Origin: Pilaira anomala
Lineage: Eukaryota; Mucoromycota; Mucoromycetes; Mucorales; Mucoraceae
NCBI GenBank assembly: GCA_025716855.1
Contig: JAIXMQ010000114.1
Coordinates: forward strand, 1-57,645
Length of the DNA: 57,645 nucleotides
Direction of reading: 5' to 3'
The position numbers and the translations under genes are program-made. Positions 1 through 10,915 of this stretch are shown one piece after another; within the stretch, counting starts at the first letter, position 1, and each line of letters begins with the position of its first letter. The notes under the pieces are model-generated. The model saw only the letters and a list, made by a program, of their open reading frames with translations. It was not told where the DNA came from and searched no databases.

Positions 1-282
1 TGCGTGATTTTTTAATGTGATGGTCTGATCGCTAGATATGCTATTGTCGTCACTGATGTTATCAATTATATCTTCAGATACATTTGCAGCTGTACTACTT
101 ATTGAGATCAAGTAATCTATTAACGCATGTATCTCTTCATCTGTCATATCATATATAGTTCTATTATCTTGATCGTGAGAATGTCTTACAAGCAAGTCTT
201 CTGATTTTTTGGTTTTAAACATATAGAAGTAAACAACGAAAACGAAGAAAAAGAGAAAACCTGATATACTAAAACTTAACAT
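1..282 (-). CDS. N-terminus of an uncharacterised membrane-anchored protein (runs off window)
   Basis: An open frame of 94 codons runs from an ATG at 282-280 to the left edge without a stop. Residues about 3-21 are strongly hydrophobic (SFSISGFLFFFVFVVYFYMF), followed by a basic KTKK and then an acidic hydrophilic region rich in Asp, Glu and Ser. That is the layout of a single-pass signal anchor with the bulk of the protein on one side of a membrane. The ATG sits only 136 bp beyond the stop of the RhoGEF gene on the same strand, with A/T tracts between. I do not recognise the family, and the rest of the gene lies outside the window. The start is the first ATG after an in-frame T-rich leader. 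The gene is probably real because the frame is open with mixed composition, but an intron could interrupt it. Confidence 0.55.
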   Translation of the reverse strand, partial: MLSFSISGFLFFFVFVVYFYMFKTKKSEDLLVRHSHDQDNRTIYDMTDEEIHALIDYLISISSTAANVSEDIIDNISDDNSISSDQTITLKNHA

Positions 283-417
283 TAAAAAAAAAAGAAAAGA
301 GATACATAAACAAGTTTTTTCGTTTGTCATAATCGAAAAAAAAAAAAATTGACAGTTACAAGATCACATGGTCTTTTTTATTTATTTATTTTTTTTTTTA
401 AAAAAAAAAGGGAATAA

Positions 418-618
418 TTAATAGGGTTCTGGATCCTTTTTCACAATTCCATCTAGTTGAAATATTAATTGATAGCCTTCGTTTTCTGGATCATCCATTG
501 CACCTTGAAGTATTGTGTTGTGTGTATTAGTACTTGTGCATCGAATGTTTTTTCCACGAATGACTTGTTCCAATTCACCCTAAAAGAAAAATGAAATATA
601 AGTAAAAAAAAAAAAAAG

Positions 619-659
<41 letters not shown>

Positions 660-3107
660 CTTACTGTATGAACACTTCTTATTTCAATAAAGTCAGGTTC
701 AAACGCAAGGATATAAGGATAGGAAAGAGCAAAAGAATCCGGGGCACCTTCCCAATCAATTCTTGGTCTTGATTTTATAAATCGACCTCTTTGATCTACA
801 AAAAATGCAAATTCTAAAAAAAAAAAGAAGGTAAATAATCATAATCTATGTTACAAATTTAAGAAAAAAAAAACCTTACCGTTATAACATACGAGATATT
901 CAGCAAATTGAATTCGATAAATAGTAACAGGATGTACATCTTGTCGATTAATCACAAAAGACAATTCTTCATCCTCAGGATCCAATAATGCCTGAACACC
1001 TAAATTTTTCATATCGACTACGCCAATTTCTTTTGGAGAAGAGATACACATTTTAGATTTCAACAGGTTGATGGATAATGCTTCACTTGGTAAATACAAG
1101 TCTTTATAAGGCTTTAAACCGATCGGACCACCTCTTACCAACCTTTTCAAACTAAACATAGATTTGGTCTTTTTATTTTCATCCATCACGACCGGTTCTA
1201 ATACCCGAATGGTAGTAGGAGATAAAGTATTTGTTTTCACCACACATACCAAAGTCTTTCCAAGACACTCACCTACATGAAAGAAAGTGGTATTTTGACT
1301 GACGGATCTACCTCTTTGTTGAGAAACCGATTGAGAAAGTATCTCTAAAGGGAAAGTCCAGAGTGTTTTATCTGCCAAGACAAGTAATTGTGATTCAGGC
1401 ATTAATTCAATTTGAGATACTTTTTCAATATGGATGATACGAGTCATGATGGCATTATTTTTCTTTTCGGCTGCGATGGTGGTAGTTGTGATATAGACGC
1501 CTTGATCGGCTGCAACCAGGATACGACCGTCTTCCATCATGACGGTATTATTTACTCGGTTAGAAGTAATGAAATGGTTTTGCACGAGTGGTAAGATCGA
1601 AAAGATACTGTTTCTTTCTGTAATCAGTTGCTTTTGGTCAAGAATCTTTTTGATCCAAATTTGTTGGATAGAGGATGCACTAGTGAATAAAGTAAATGTG
1701 GGTGTACCCTTACGCCCGTGATGTGTAAAGGAAATGGAAAGACTGTTGGGTTTTGCTGGCGGCGTGGTTGCTGTAGCTGGAAAATTTTCTGAGGTGGATG
1801 GACGAGGAGCTACATTGTTCATGGTGGTAGATCGACTGTAGGGTAAGATAGAACTAGCTCGTTTTTGTCGTGTATTGGTTCCGTTGGAAACATGAATAGA
1901 TAATAATTCGAGAGGAATTGGCTAAAAAGAAAAAAAAAAAAAGTATGTTAATCACCTGTATCTTTTCTTTATTTAGTGTTGATAACTCACTCTTTTATAA
2001 GTCCTATACCATTCAAGATGATCTTCATACTTAATTTTTGCAAATACTAAATAATGATCAAATAAAAAGACTTGCAGATCAGAAGCTTCAGAAGAACTAT
2101 TTCCTTTTCGTTTCATTCTACCCTTCATTAATAACTGCCGACCTGGTTTTTCCAACTTTAAATCAACATAATCACTTGGGGTCTTGAACTCTAAACGTTC
2201 ACCAATCTGTTGTAAATTAAAATAATTTTCACATTTACCGGCTTCAATATTCACTTGAGTCAAGTAACGCGTGATGATTTCCATGATTTGAGGAATTGTT
2301 TCTTTATCTGGATTATCATCTGGAGTTCTCTTCAAGATTTCACGTAATAATAAATTATAACGACCTAAACGAGTCGTTGGTTTTGTAAGATATCCATTTA
2401 ATTCAAGTCTTCTTGATTCTGGCTTTCGTTCGGTTTCTTCCACAAATTGAGCGAATAAATGATTTCTCTTTTTTTCAAGTTCGAAATGAAATTTACCAAT
2501 CACTTGATGTGCGCCATAATCTACAAAGGGTTGGAAATTACAAACGTGTTCCAACATGACATCGCCTATACTAGAAACAAGGTATTTTTCGGATTGTCGA
2601 GCTTCTAATGATTGTGCAAGTGCTGTATTGGCTAATCGAATATCTTCTATATTAAAAAAAACTTGATCTACAAATTCTTGTTTATGATCAATAATATCTT
2701 TTGATAATAATGGATCTACCCAGAACTTGTGTTGTTTAAATATTATATTCAAAAAAAAAAAAAAGGAGGAAGAGGGGAACTTACATCATGAACATAAAGT
2801 AAATCTCGTACAAAATCTTGTTCGGTATAGATTAATTCATAGATACATTCTTGTCGTTTTCTTTCTTCTGGCAAAGTAGCTTCTACTATATTTTCTGGTA
2901 CAGATTGAGACCATAATCTAGTATCCTCCTCCTAATATATATATATATATATATATAACGTTATTGTTTAGCTTTTTTTTTTTTTAACCCCCCCCCCCTT
3001 TTTTTTTAAAAATATATAATTTATTTTTTATGTACCTTTAACTGACTTTGGCCTTGTTTTAAACTCTATCATATAATATCTTGGTCATCCTCTTGTTTAT
3101 TTATTTT

Positions 3108-3139
<32 letters not shown>

Positions 3140-4496
3140 TCTTTGTTGTAATAAAATTTTATATTTTCTTTACCTTTTTACGAAGACAAGACCAACTATA
3201 ACATAAATTATCACTTGTACAAGTAGGAGAATAACAATCAGTTAAATCGGTATAAATACCATTTGGTAATTCAGAGGATTGTAAATCTAATTGAAAATAA
3301 ATTAGTTACTATAGTATTTATAATGTTGTTGCATAGTTACCAGTGAAAACTTGATCATCTTTTACTGTTAAATCTCTAAATTCATATAATTCATGTTGAG
3401 AATCAATAAAGAAAGGTTCATAATTTACATCATGAAAAAAGCCTTGATGTCTTAGTGCACAACCTACTTGTAATGCTTCTAATCTATCGTGAATACGTAA
3501 AACGGATAATAATCTATCTACAGCGTCCTTTCCACTAAAGACATGATGATATTCAATACCATCCTTTGTTAAACTATTAAGCACAATTCGTTTATAAAAT
3601 TCAATGGCCACTTGGGATAATAAGGCTGTATAAACATGTTGTGATCGATATGCATCAATTGACTTTTGTTGCTCTTCTCGCTTTAAATTCATTTTAGTTA
3701 AAAAGACCGAGGAATATGATTCATTGTATGCTGTTGTCATCATGTCGGTTGAAATATCTGTATCAATTGAAGATCGAGATATAGATGCTTCTTCTAATTC
3801 TTTTTTTTTTTGTACAAAAAAAAAGAAAAAAAAAGAAGAGTGTATATTAGATTTTTTTTTTGAAGGAGAATAAGAAAGAAATGTATAAATATAAAAATGC
3901 TTATTTTTTGTTTTTATATGTATAAATTTTTTTTTTTTTTTTTTTTTTTTACCCCCTATACTACGGTTACGCCAATCATTATCAGGAGAAGGAAGAGGAG
4001 GTGATGAAGGTAGTGGAGGAGAAGGAGAAGAAGAAGAAAAAGAAGAAGAAGAGATTATAGTGGAAGGTGTTATCAATAAATCTTTTTGTTCTTCTTCTTC
4101 CTCATCATCACTAGAGTCTATTAAATCCTTTGGTTTTATGGCTATAATTGAAGAAGGTGGTCTATCATTAAAATTAAAATCTTCTTCGTCTTCTTCTTCT
4201 TCAACTAAACTATCTACAGATAAACTATACGCGACATGATTGATAGCTACGTTTGGTATACTTGAATGACGTATAGGTGTACGTGGTGCAGTTACAACAC
4301 GTTTCTTTGGATTAACTACATTGGCAGCTAAACTTTGTTTTCTAATGGGTAACTGTTGTTGTTCATAATATTTTCGAATATTTTCTGGTATAGGTCCTCC
4401 AGCATATGTGACGGTAGGTGTTCTTTTTAGAAATAATACTTCTTTGTCTTTTCTTCTAACTGGTTGTTGTAGTGGTGTTGGTTGTACTGGGCTCAT
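418..4496 (-). CDS. ROM2: Rom1/Rom2-type Rho1 guanine nucleotide exchange factor (DEP-DH-PH-CNH)
   Basis: Eight exons give about 1111 aa: 4496-3962, 3793-3341, 3286-3174, 2931-2785, 2725-1991, 1921-880, 813-665, 579-418 (all GT-AG; the first intron is the least certain, chosen because A|GTATAG to TTAG|AAG keeps frame). Domains in order: a disordered basic/acidic N-terminus; a DEP domain (about 229-320); a small Cys-containing link (DLTDCYSPTCTSDNLCYSW) typical of fungal Rho1 GEFs; a DH domain from about 395 (ELIYTEQDFVRDLLYVHD) to 590; a PH domain (about 600-735); and a CNH/citron homology domain (about 780-1080) ending in GYQLIFQLDGIVKKDPEPY. In yeast this protein activates Rho1 at the plasma membrane for cell-wall integrity signalling. 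Length fits the family. Intron 1 contains long poly-T and A-rich low complexity that stays partly open, so intron retention could be mistaken for coding sequence. Confidence 0.93.
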
Positions 4497-5076
4497 GAAG
4501 AAAAAGAAAAAAAAAAAAAATTAGAGAGAAAAAAGAAAGAGGAGAAGAGAAAAAAAAAAACGTTATTGTTTTTAAATTTATTGTGTTGCCATCCTTTTGA
4601 ACTCAGTAGTGAATTAAAGAGGTACAACACATTTACTCTAATTACTATCTCTCACTCTATTTTTTTTTTATCCAATCAAACTTTATTTTTTCTCGATCTG
4701 ATAATATAATGATCATCATCAAACGTAAAGCCTACTTTTTCTTGATAATATATATATATATACTTTTTTTTTTTGACATGTCAAATTTACATAATTATTC
4801 TGGTTGACATTAATTCAAATGACATTTTCAGCAATTTAACACGCGATCTGATAACAGTCTAAAAAAACATTCAAATCAAGGCTATTTTTAATTACTCAAA
4901 TACCAATTAATTAATATTTTTCTATATTCAAGCAGCACTTGTTGTAAAGCACCCATTGCGAAGAACGCATGAGTTGAAGAAGCTGTAAAAGTGTTACTGT
5001 AAAGAACTGTCTTCAATTGGGGGAAGGGGGAGGGAGGGTTTAAAAAGGGCAAGTACTAAGGTAGTATAAATAATTT

Positions 5077-5220
5077 TATGCCCATTTTATTACCTTTAGG
5101 TGTTTTATGAATTGTGGCATTATCCATAAAAATATACATGTTTTCTAATTCAATCTTCTTGAGGACAAATGAAATTTGTTGGAAAGGATGATTACTTTTA
5201 GGACCACGCTTAATTTTTAA
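5077..5220 (-). pseudogene. Relic of a DDE (Tc1/mariner- or IS630-like) transposase
   Basis: On the minus strand the frame reads KRGPKSNHPFQQ, then about 20 residues, then MYIFMDNATIHKTPK. The FMDNATIHK block is the classical second catalytic Asp motif of Tc1/mariner/IS630-type transposases. Only about 48 codons are open. Downstream, towards 5000, there is a degenerate stretch reading roughly YLSTCPFLNP that could be the decayed third-motif region, but it is out of frame and carries stops. No terminal inverted repeats were identified. It is a fragment, not a functional element. Confidence 0.55.
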
Positions 5221-6108
5221 GAATGGTCACTGAATTGTTTTTTTTTTTTTTACGCGCTATACACTTCATCACTAATAGACATAAAAGTTTGTTTGATCAC
5301 TTTTGACTATGCGGATTATACACAACAAACAAGCAGTATTAAAGTAAAATATAAAATAAAGTATGAGAGATTTTAATGGACATCTTCAAAATGTTTTCTT
5401 ATAATATATTCTTTTTTTTTTTACAGTGTATATGTATACTTTTCTTAAAAAAAAAAAGAAAATACAAAATGCTTGCAATCAAATATACTTCTTTCAAAAC
5501 GATATTAAGCCTTTGTTTTTTTTTTAAAAAAAAAAAACTTCAAGTGCCGTCTGAATCAAATGCATTGATTACATTTTACACTCTTCTTGATATGCTTCGC
5601 ATATTTTACTTGGTAACTAAGGTAAATAAATTTTGTTTAGCTTCTATTCTATATGCACATCTTATATACATGAATTACCAAAAATGAACAGGAGGTGATG
5701 ATGATGATGAAAAGTAAACTCATCATCTACGTGTGAATACCTGTATGTCGTTTTTCTTGCTTTACTGATGAGAAGTATAAAAAAGGGTCTCCTTCGTAAC
5801 AACTAACTTTGATGACACCCAAAATTGTTATACAATTTTTAAGGCTTCTATGAAATACTCAGTAATATTAAAATGTCAATTATTAACCTATTACACTATA
5901 GAAAAAAAATCAGGCACGATGACAAATAAAAAAAGGGGTGACAGAGGACCCTTCTCTCTCCTTGTGCAGCCATAAACTAATAATCACTATAGTAACAAAG
6001 TTTTATAAGGTAAAATAATCCAGTAAAAAAAAAAGTGTATATATTTTTTCCCCATATAACTACCAATGACTTTCTCTCTCTCTCTCTCTCTTTTAATGTA
6101 TAAAAATC

Positions 6109-6127
6109 GGGGGTTGGGGTTGGGGTT
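6109..6127 (+). repeat. GGGGTT-type G-rich short repeat
   Basis: The sequence contains three consecutive G4-5 runs separated by TT (GGGGGTTGGGGTTGGGG). It resembles a ciliate-type telomere repeat, but three copies are not a telomere. Three G-runs alone are one short of a canonical intramolecular quadruplex. It lies in the presumed upstream region of the phosphotransferase gene, about 560 bp before its ATG. Confidence 0.6.
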
Positions 6128-6317
6128 TACAGAAATACATATTATCTTAACCCTGGAATATGTGTTAAATGAAAGAATGTGTAATTATCTTTTTCGATCT
6201 GAGATTGAGTGCGTGTATGACACGAAAATATAAGCTTTTTTTTTTTAAAAAATATTATTGTATGTGCTTAGTCTTTACGAAAAACCTTTTTTTTTTCTTT
6301 CAAATAAAAAAAAATTG

Positions 6318-6350
<33 letters not shown>

Positions 6351-6687
6351 GCGAGATGCATGGAATATCGATTGAAAATAGTAATTCGATTTTATAAAAA
6401 AAAAAAAAAAAAAAGGCATGTATGACAAGAACAACAAGCCCTTTTTCGCAGTAAAAAAGAGTTGGGGTCAACTTTTTTTTTTTTTTTTTTCAGCCAAACA
6501 AAATATTGTTCCTGAAAATAAGGATTTTTTTTTTGTTTGTTTTGTGGAACCGATCATGTCACGTCCTCTTTTTTTTTTTTTTTTTCGCTTGCGGAGAGTA
6601 AGTTAAAATCTCCTCCCTCCCCTCATTTTTATTTTTTATTTTTTCTTTTTTTCTTTCTCTCTCTCTCTCTCTTTTTTTTTTAAAAAA

Positions 6688-8217
6688 ATGAAGTTAAGTT
6701 GGATACCAGTTCGATCATATAAAGGATACCTTGAAGCGGACAAGATAGAGAATTTAAGATTATATAAATATGCTGCAGTTGATAAATCACCTATTTCCAA
6801 ATATATCTTGAAGCCCTATTGGGATTTTGCTATAAAATTATTTCCCAAATGGATAGCGTAAGTAAATTGTTTTTTAAAAAAAAAACATAGAACTCAAATT
6901 TTTTTTTTAGACCCAACTTGATTACATTGATTGGATTATTTTTCATGATTTTCAATGTAATTTTAATTTGTATTTATAATCCTTTGTTGGATACAGAGGG
7001 ACCTCAATGGATCAATTTCAGTTTTGCAGCAGGACTTTGGTTATATTCTACATTTGATAATGTAGATGGTAGACAAGCGCGTCGTACCGGTACTTCTTCT
7101 CCGTTAGGTGAATTATTTGATCATGGTTGTGATGCTGTCAACTGTACTTATGTTGCTTTACTGCAATGTGCTGCACTTGGATTAGGTCATACTCCAAGCT
7201 CTGCCGTCTTGTTATTCATTACTATTGTTGGTTTCTATCTTTCGACCGCTGAAGAATATTATACTGGTGTACTCTATTTAGGTTATCTTAATGGTCCTAC
7301 AGAAGGTATCCTCTTGAGTTGTATTGCTTTTATTTGGTCCGGTGTCTATGGTAAATAAAAAAAAAAAAGGGTTGTATAGTAATCTAATTTTTTTTTTGTT
7401 TTTGTTTTTATAAAGGCAGTGCATCATGGCACGTGCCCTTGAGTGAGATCTCATGGCTCTCACAATTTACTTCTTTTCTTTTACCAAGTGACACAGATTT
7501 TGCAGATATCTTTGTGATTGGCATGGTATTTTTCTTTCTCGTGACACTCCTTCCCGTCTGGTAAAAAAAAAAAAAACTTTTTTTTTTTTTTTTTTTTTTA
7601 CATAAACTGACCTGTATATTTACACACACAGTACTTGGTCAATTTATCAAGCATGTCAAGAGAAATCATTAAATACAACGCAAGTATTTACCAAAGTATT
7701 TTCACCTATTGCATTCACCGGTACATTTATCGGATACTGGATTTCTTCACCCTCATCCACAATTTACTCTCAACAACACTTTATTTTATTCTCCATCTTT
7801 ATCAGTTTCTTGTTTGGAGAGATGGCATCTGATATCATCTTGGCTCATTTGACAAAATCCAAGTTTCCTTCTTTTAAAAACATTTATTGTCCTTTGATCG
7901 TATTTTGTTTCTTTACTTTATTAAGTGATCTTTTTGAAAAGTAAGTAAAAATAATGTGTGTGTGCGTTATATACTAATTTATGTCTATTTTTTTTTTAAG
8001 GTTTGAATATAATGAATACGTCTTATTGCTCATCTTTACTGCATGGACATTTATAGAATACATGATTCGTGCTGTACAAGTCATCAATGCATTCTGTCAG
8101 TTCCTTAAAATCAAATGTTTAGTGATTCCAACTCATTCAAAACCTGTATTACCTGTCACGAACGAAGAAGCTGAATCTTTATTAGTCGCTCAAGGATCAA
8201 ATTATCATGCTATCTAA
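6688..8217 (+). CDS. EPT1: Choline/ethanolamine phosphotransferase (CDP-alcohol phosphotransferase)
   Basis: Five exons (6688-6857, 6911-7350, 7416-7560, 7632-7940, 8001-8217) give 426 aa, close to the usual 390-420 aa of the family. The CDP-alcohol phosphotransferase signature DG-x2-AR-x8-G-x3-D-x3-D is complete: D109, G110, A113, R114, G123, D127, D131 (in DNVDGRQARRTG and LGELFDHGCDA). The remainder is a series of hydrophobic membrane segments, as expected for an ER/Golgi polytopic enzyme. It transfers phosphocholine or phosphoethanolamine from the CDP form to diacylglycerol, the last step of the Kennedy pathway. Choline versus ethanolamine preference (CPT1 against EPT1) cannot be told from the sequence. 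The ATG follows a CT-rich tract and a poly-T, a common fungal 5' leader. The start agrees with the family N-terminus (KGYLEADKIENLRLYKY). Confidence 0.93.
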
Positions 8218-8508
8218 TACCCCTATTTTTCTATATATATATATATATATAGATATATATTAAACTAATTTTTTTTTTTATTATTATTAGAAGTAGAAAC
8301 AAAGTATATATATATGTATATATAAAAAAAAAAAAAAAGTGAAAAAAACATAAATTATGATGTATTTTTTTTTTTTTTTTTGTGTGTGATGAAAAAACGA
8401 CATAAAATGGGGTTTGGGAAAAGATGCAAGTGTGAGATATGAGGAGAGAGAGAGTTTTTTTTTTTCTTTTTTGCTTCATAAAAAAAAAGGGGGAGATTTA
8501 AAAGAGGT

Positions 8509-8539
<31 letters not shown>

Positions 8540-8693
8540 AGCATAGATATGAAGAAAAATGGAGATTTTTTTTTTTTTTTTTTACGCATCAAGTGTAAAA
8601 AAAAAAAAAAAAAAAAAAAAGGTGTATAAAAAGTTTTTTTTAAAAAAAAAGGTATAAAGTAAAAAAAAAAAAATAGAGAAGGGGGGCATAAAG
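8218..8693. other. Low-complexity convergent intergenic spacer
   Basis: This is the 3' spacer between the convergent phosphotransferase and zinc-finger genes. It is made of TA microsatellites (8233-8260), TTA repeats and at least eight poly-A/poly-T runs of 10-27 nt, several in opposite orientation that could pair in RNA. The open frames crossing it encode only Lys- or Phe-rich sequence. I see no gene. Confidence 0.8.
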
Positions 8694-9248
8694 TTAACAA
8701 CCAACCGCACTTGTATTATGCCAAGTCATACCCACCATCATATCTTGTTGATTAGGTTGCTGTTGTTGTTGTTGTTGTTGTTGTTGTTGTAAAGGAGGTA
8801 AATGTTGTTGTTGTTGTTTCATAGGCTCATCATTTCTTTGTTGTCTTCTACGACGATCTTCTACACGTTGATGTGTTTTCATATGTTGAGATAAATTATC
8901 TGATCTTGAAAACGTTTTATGACAATTAGGAAAAGAACAACCAAACGGTCTTTCCAATGTATGAATACGCATATGACGTTTCAAGTGTTCCAATCGTTTG
9001 AATTTACGTTGGCATTGAGGGGCTGGACAAACATGTGATTTCTGTTGTGTACTCGTAGAAGATCGACGTGAACTATTACTGCTATTAATACTACTGTTAC
9101 TATTACTACTACTATTAGCTGCAGCTGCAACCACGGCTACGGCCGCTGCAATTGATGAATTATTATCCTGTTGTTGTTGTTGTTGTTGATATGAATAATA
9201 ATTATTTTGCATTAAATTTGGATTATATTCAGTTGGATAAAATGTATC

Positions 9249-9283
<35 letters not shown>

Positions 9284-10628
9284 GATGGTTTAATAAGGTT
9301 ACATTTGATGTCGTTTCAACTACTGAATTAGGTGTTGGACTCGTATTAAAATGAGTTGATGCATGATGTGCTTGATGTTGATGAAAATTTGTTCGCATAT
9401 ATTGCGTGGTAGAAGAATGATAATCAGTGTTTTCCTATTCGTTTAAATTTTTTGATTAATTAGTTTGCATTGTATTTTTAAATTCTTTTTATTTTTTTAC
9501 CTCGGGTGCGTAACTATGACGATGACCGTACATGTCTTGATATGAATTAATATCAAATGATTGTTGTTGTTGATGATGTTGATGATGATGATGATGATGA
9601 TGTTGTTGTTGTTGTTGTTGTTGCTGTTGTTGCTGCTGTTGTTGTTGCTGTTGTTGTTGTTGCTTAGTAGCAAAATAAGCAGGTGTTCTTGTTGTATCAA
9701 AAGAAGTATTGGCAACGGCAGTAGCTGCAGCAGAAGAAGCAACAGAAGAAGCAGCAGCAACTGAAGGTTTTCTTTTATTATTGGTAACACCAGCAGAAGC
9801 AGCATTCGTAGGAGTAGGAGTACTAGCCCCAGAAGCAGCATTCATTGATTTCTTGGTATGAGTACGATAATGAGCATGAAAGTTATCAGAACGACTAAAA
9901 TTTTTTCCACAACCAGGGAAATGACATGAATGAGGTCTTTTACCCGTATGTACCAACATGTGACGTTTTAAATGTTCATAACGTTTAAAGCTCCAAGTAC
10001 AATAAGGATATTTACAAGCATGTTTATGCTGAGAATTAGGTCCCGAGAGTTGAGCACGAGAACCTCTTCTAGAAGGTTTTTGTTGCTGTTGCTGTTGTTG
10101 TTGCTGTTGCTGTTGTTGTTGTTGTTGTTGTTGAATAACAGCAGTAGGATATTCATGTACGTTTAAAAAATGATTATAATCTTGTTGTTGTTCAATTGAA
10201 GCAGAACAAGAACTTCTTCTGTATACATCTTGATCATGCATTGTTGTTGTTGTTGCTGTTGAAGACGGATGCGGGATGTTTGTTCCGAATCCAAAGGGGC
10301 CAATATCAACAGAATATTTTCGCTTGAACTGCATTGAATCGATCAAGACGGAAGAAGGAGAAACGGCTGGAGTAAGAGGAGGTGACAGATGTTGATGGTG
10401 ATGATGGTGATACATTGGATTATTATTATTATTATAATAATGCGTTGAGTTCACACCATTCATGTTGACTGGATTATTGACGGTTGGAACAGGAGGAACA
10501 GGAGGAGGAGGAGGAGGTAAATAAGCTGAAGAAGGCAAGATGGATTCTTCATGTTTTATAGATAATTTATCGATACCAGGTAACTTTTCAGGTGTGTTTG
10601 GTTCATAATTTGACATTATATTACTCAT
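8694..10628 (-). CDS. Poly-Q C2H2 zinc-finger transcription factor with two pairs of fingers
   Basis: Two exons (10628-9501 and 9434-8694, GAG|GTAAAA to GAATAG|GAA, phase 0) give 622 aa. Exon 1 carries C2H2 fingers at about 204-226 and 234-256, with linker TGKRPHSC and the core [14 protein letters not shown]. Exon 2 carries a second pair at about 512-564 with linker TLERPFGC and [14 protein letters not shown]. Both pairs share the pattern FKR-x-EHLKRH...FSRSDN, so an internal duplication is likely. Elsewhere the protein is low complexity: Pro-rich (38-50), His runs, poly-Q tracts of about 18, 20 and 11-12, poly-Ala and poly-Ser/Asn. The fingers are of the class seen in fungal C2H2 regulators and in the C-terminus of SteA-like proteins, but no homeodomain is visible, so I give no name. 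It is presumably nuclear. The poly-Q tracts are CAA/CAG mixtures and may vary in length. Confidence 0.85.
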
Positions 10629-10875
10629 CTACTAATAAGAAAAAAGAAAGAAAGAGAGAAGTAAAAAAAGGTAAAAAAAAAAAAAAAAAAAAGAAAAAAA
10701 AATTAAAAAGAGAGATAAATAAATATAAAAAAAAAAAAAAAAAAAATCAAATATATATATGTATAAATTTATTTATATTATTTGATCTACATTTTATAAA
10801 AGGAGAGAGAGAATATATGATATATTACTGACTTAAAGTTAATAGATTACTATTTTTGTATTAAACCTCCCTTAT

Positions 10876-10915
<40 letters not shown>

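Larger units (their letters stand above)
4497..6687. other. Intergenic region between divergent ROM2 and phosphotransferase genes
   Basis: About 2.2 kb without an intact gene. It holds A/T tracts, a TA microsatellite near 4747, a CT microsatellite (6073-6090), a G-rich GGGGTT triplet (6109-6127), several poly-A/poly-T runs (6324-6350, 6396-6414) and one transposase relic listed separately. Open stretches at 5376-5687 and 6169-6606 are low complexity and I do not regard them as genes. Confidence 0.7.

Noticed and set aside
3794..3961. Lys/Phe-rich insertion in the ROM2 frame (open through low complexity)
   Set aside because: It is intron 1. Removing it with A|GTATAG and TTAG|AAG keeps frame and gives a sensible protein.
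8231..8700. Three overlapping Lys- or Phe-rich open frames
   Set aside because: Pure consequences of poly-A and poly-T tracts in an intergenic spacer.
9497..10166. Poly-Leu and poly-Asn open frames opposite or offset to the zinc-finger gene
   Set aside because: They are other frames of the CAA/CAG poly-Q tracts of the real minus-strand gene.
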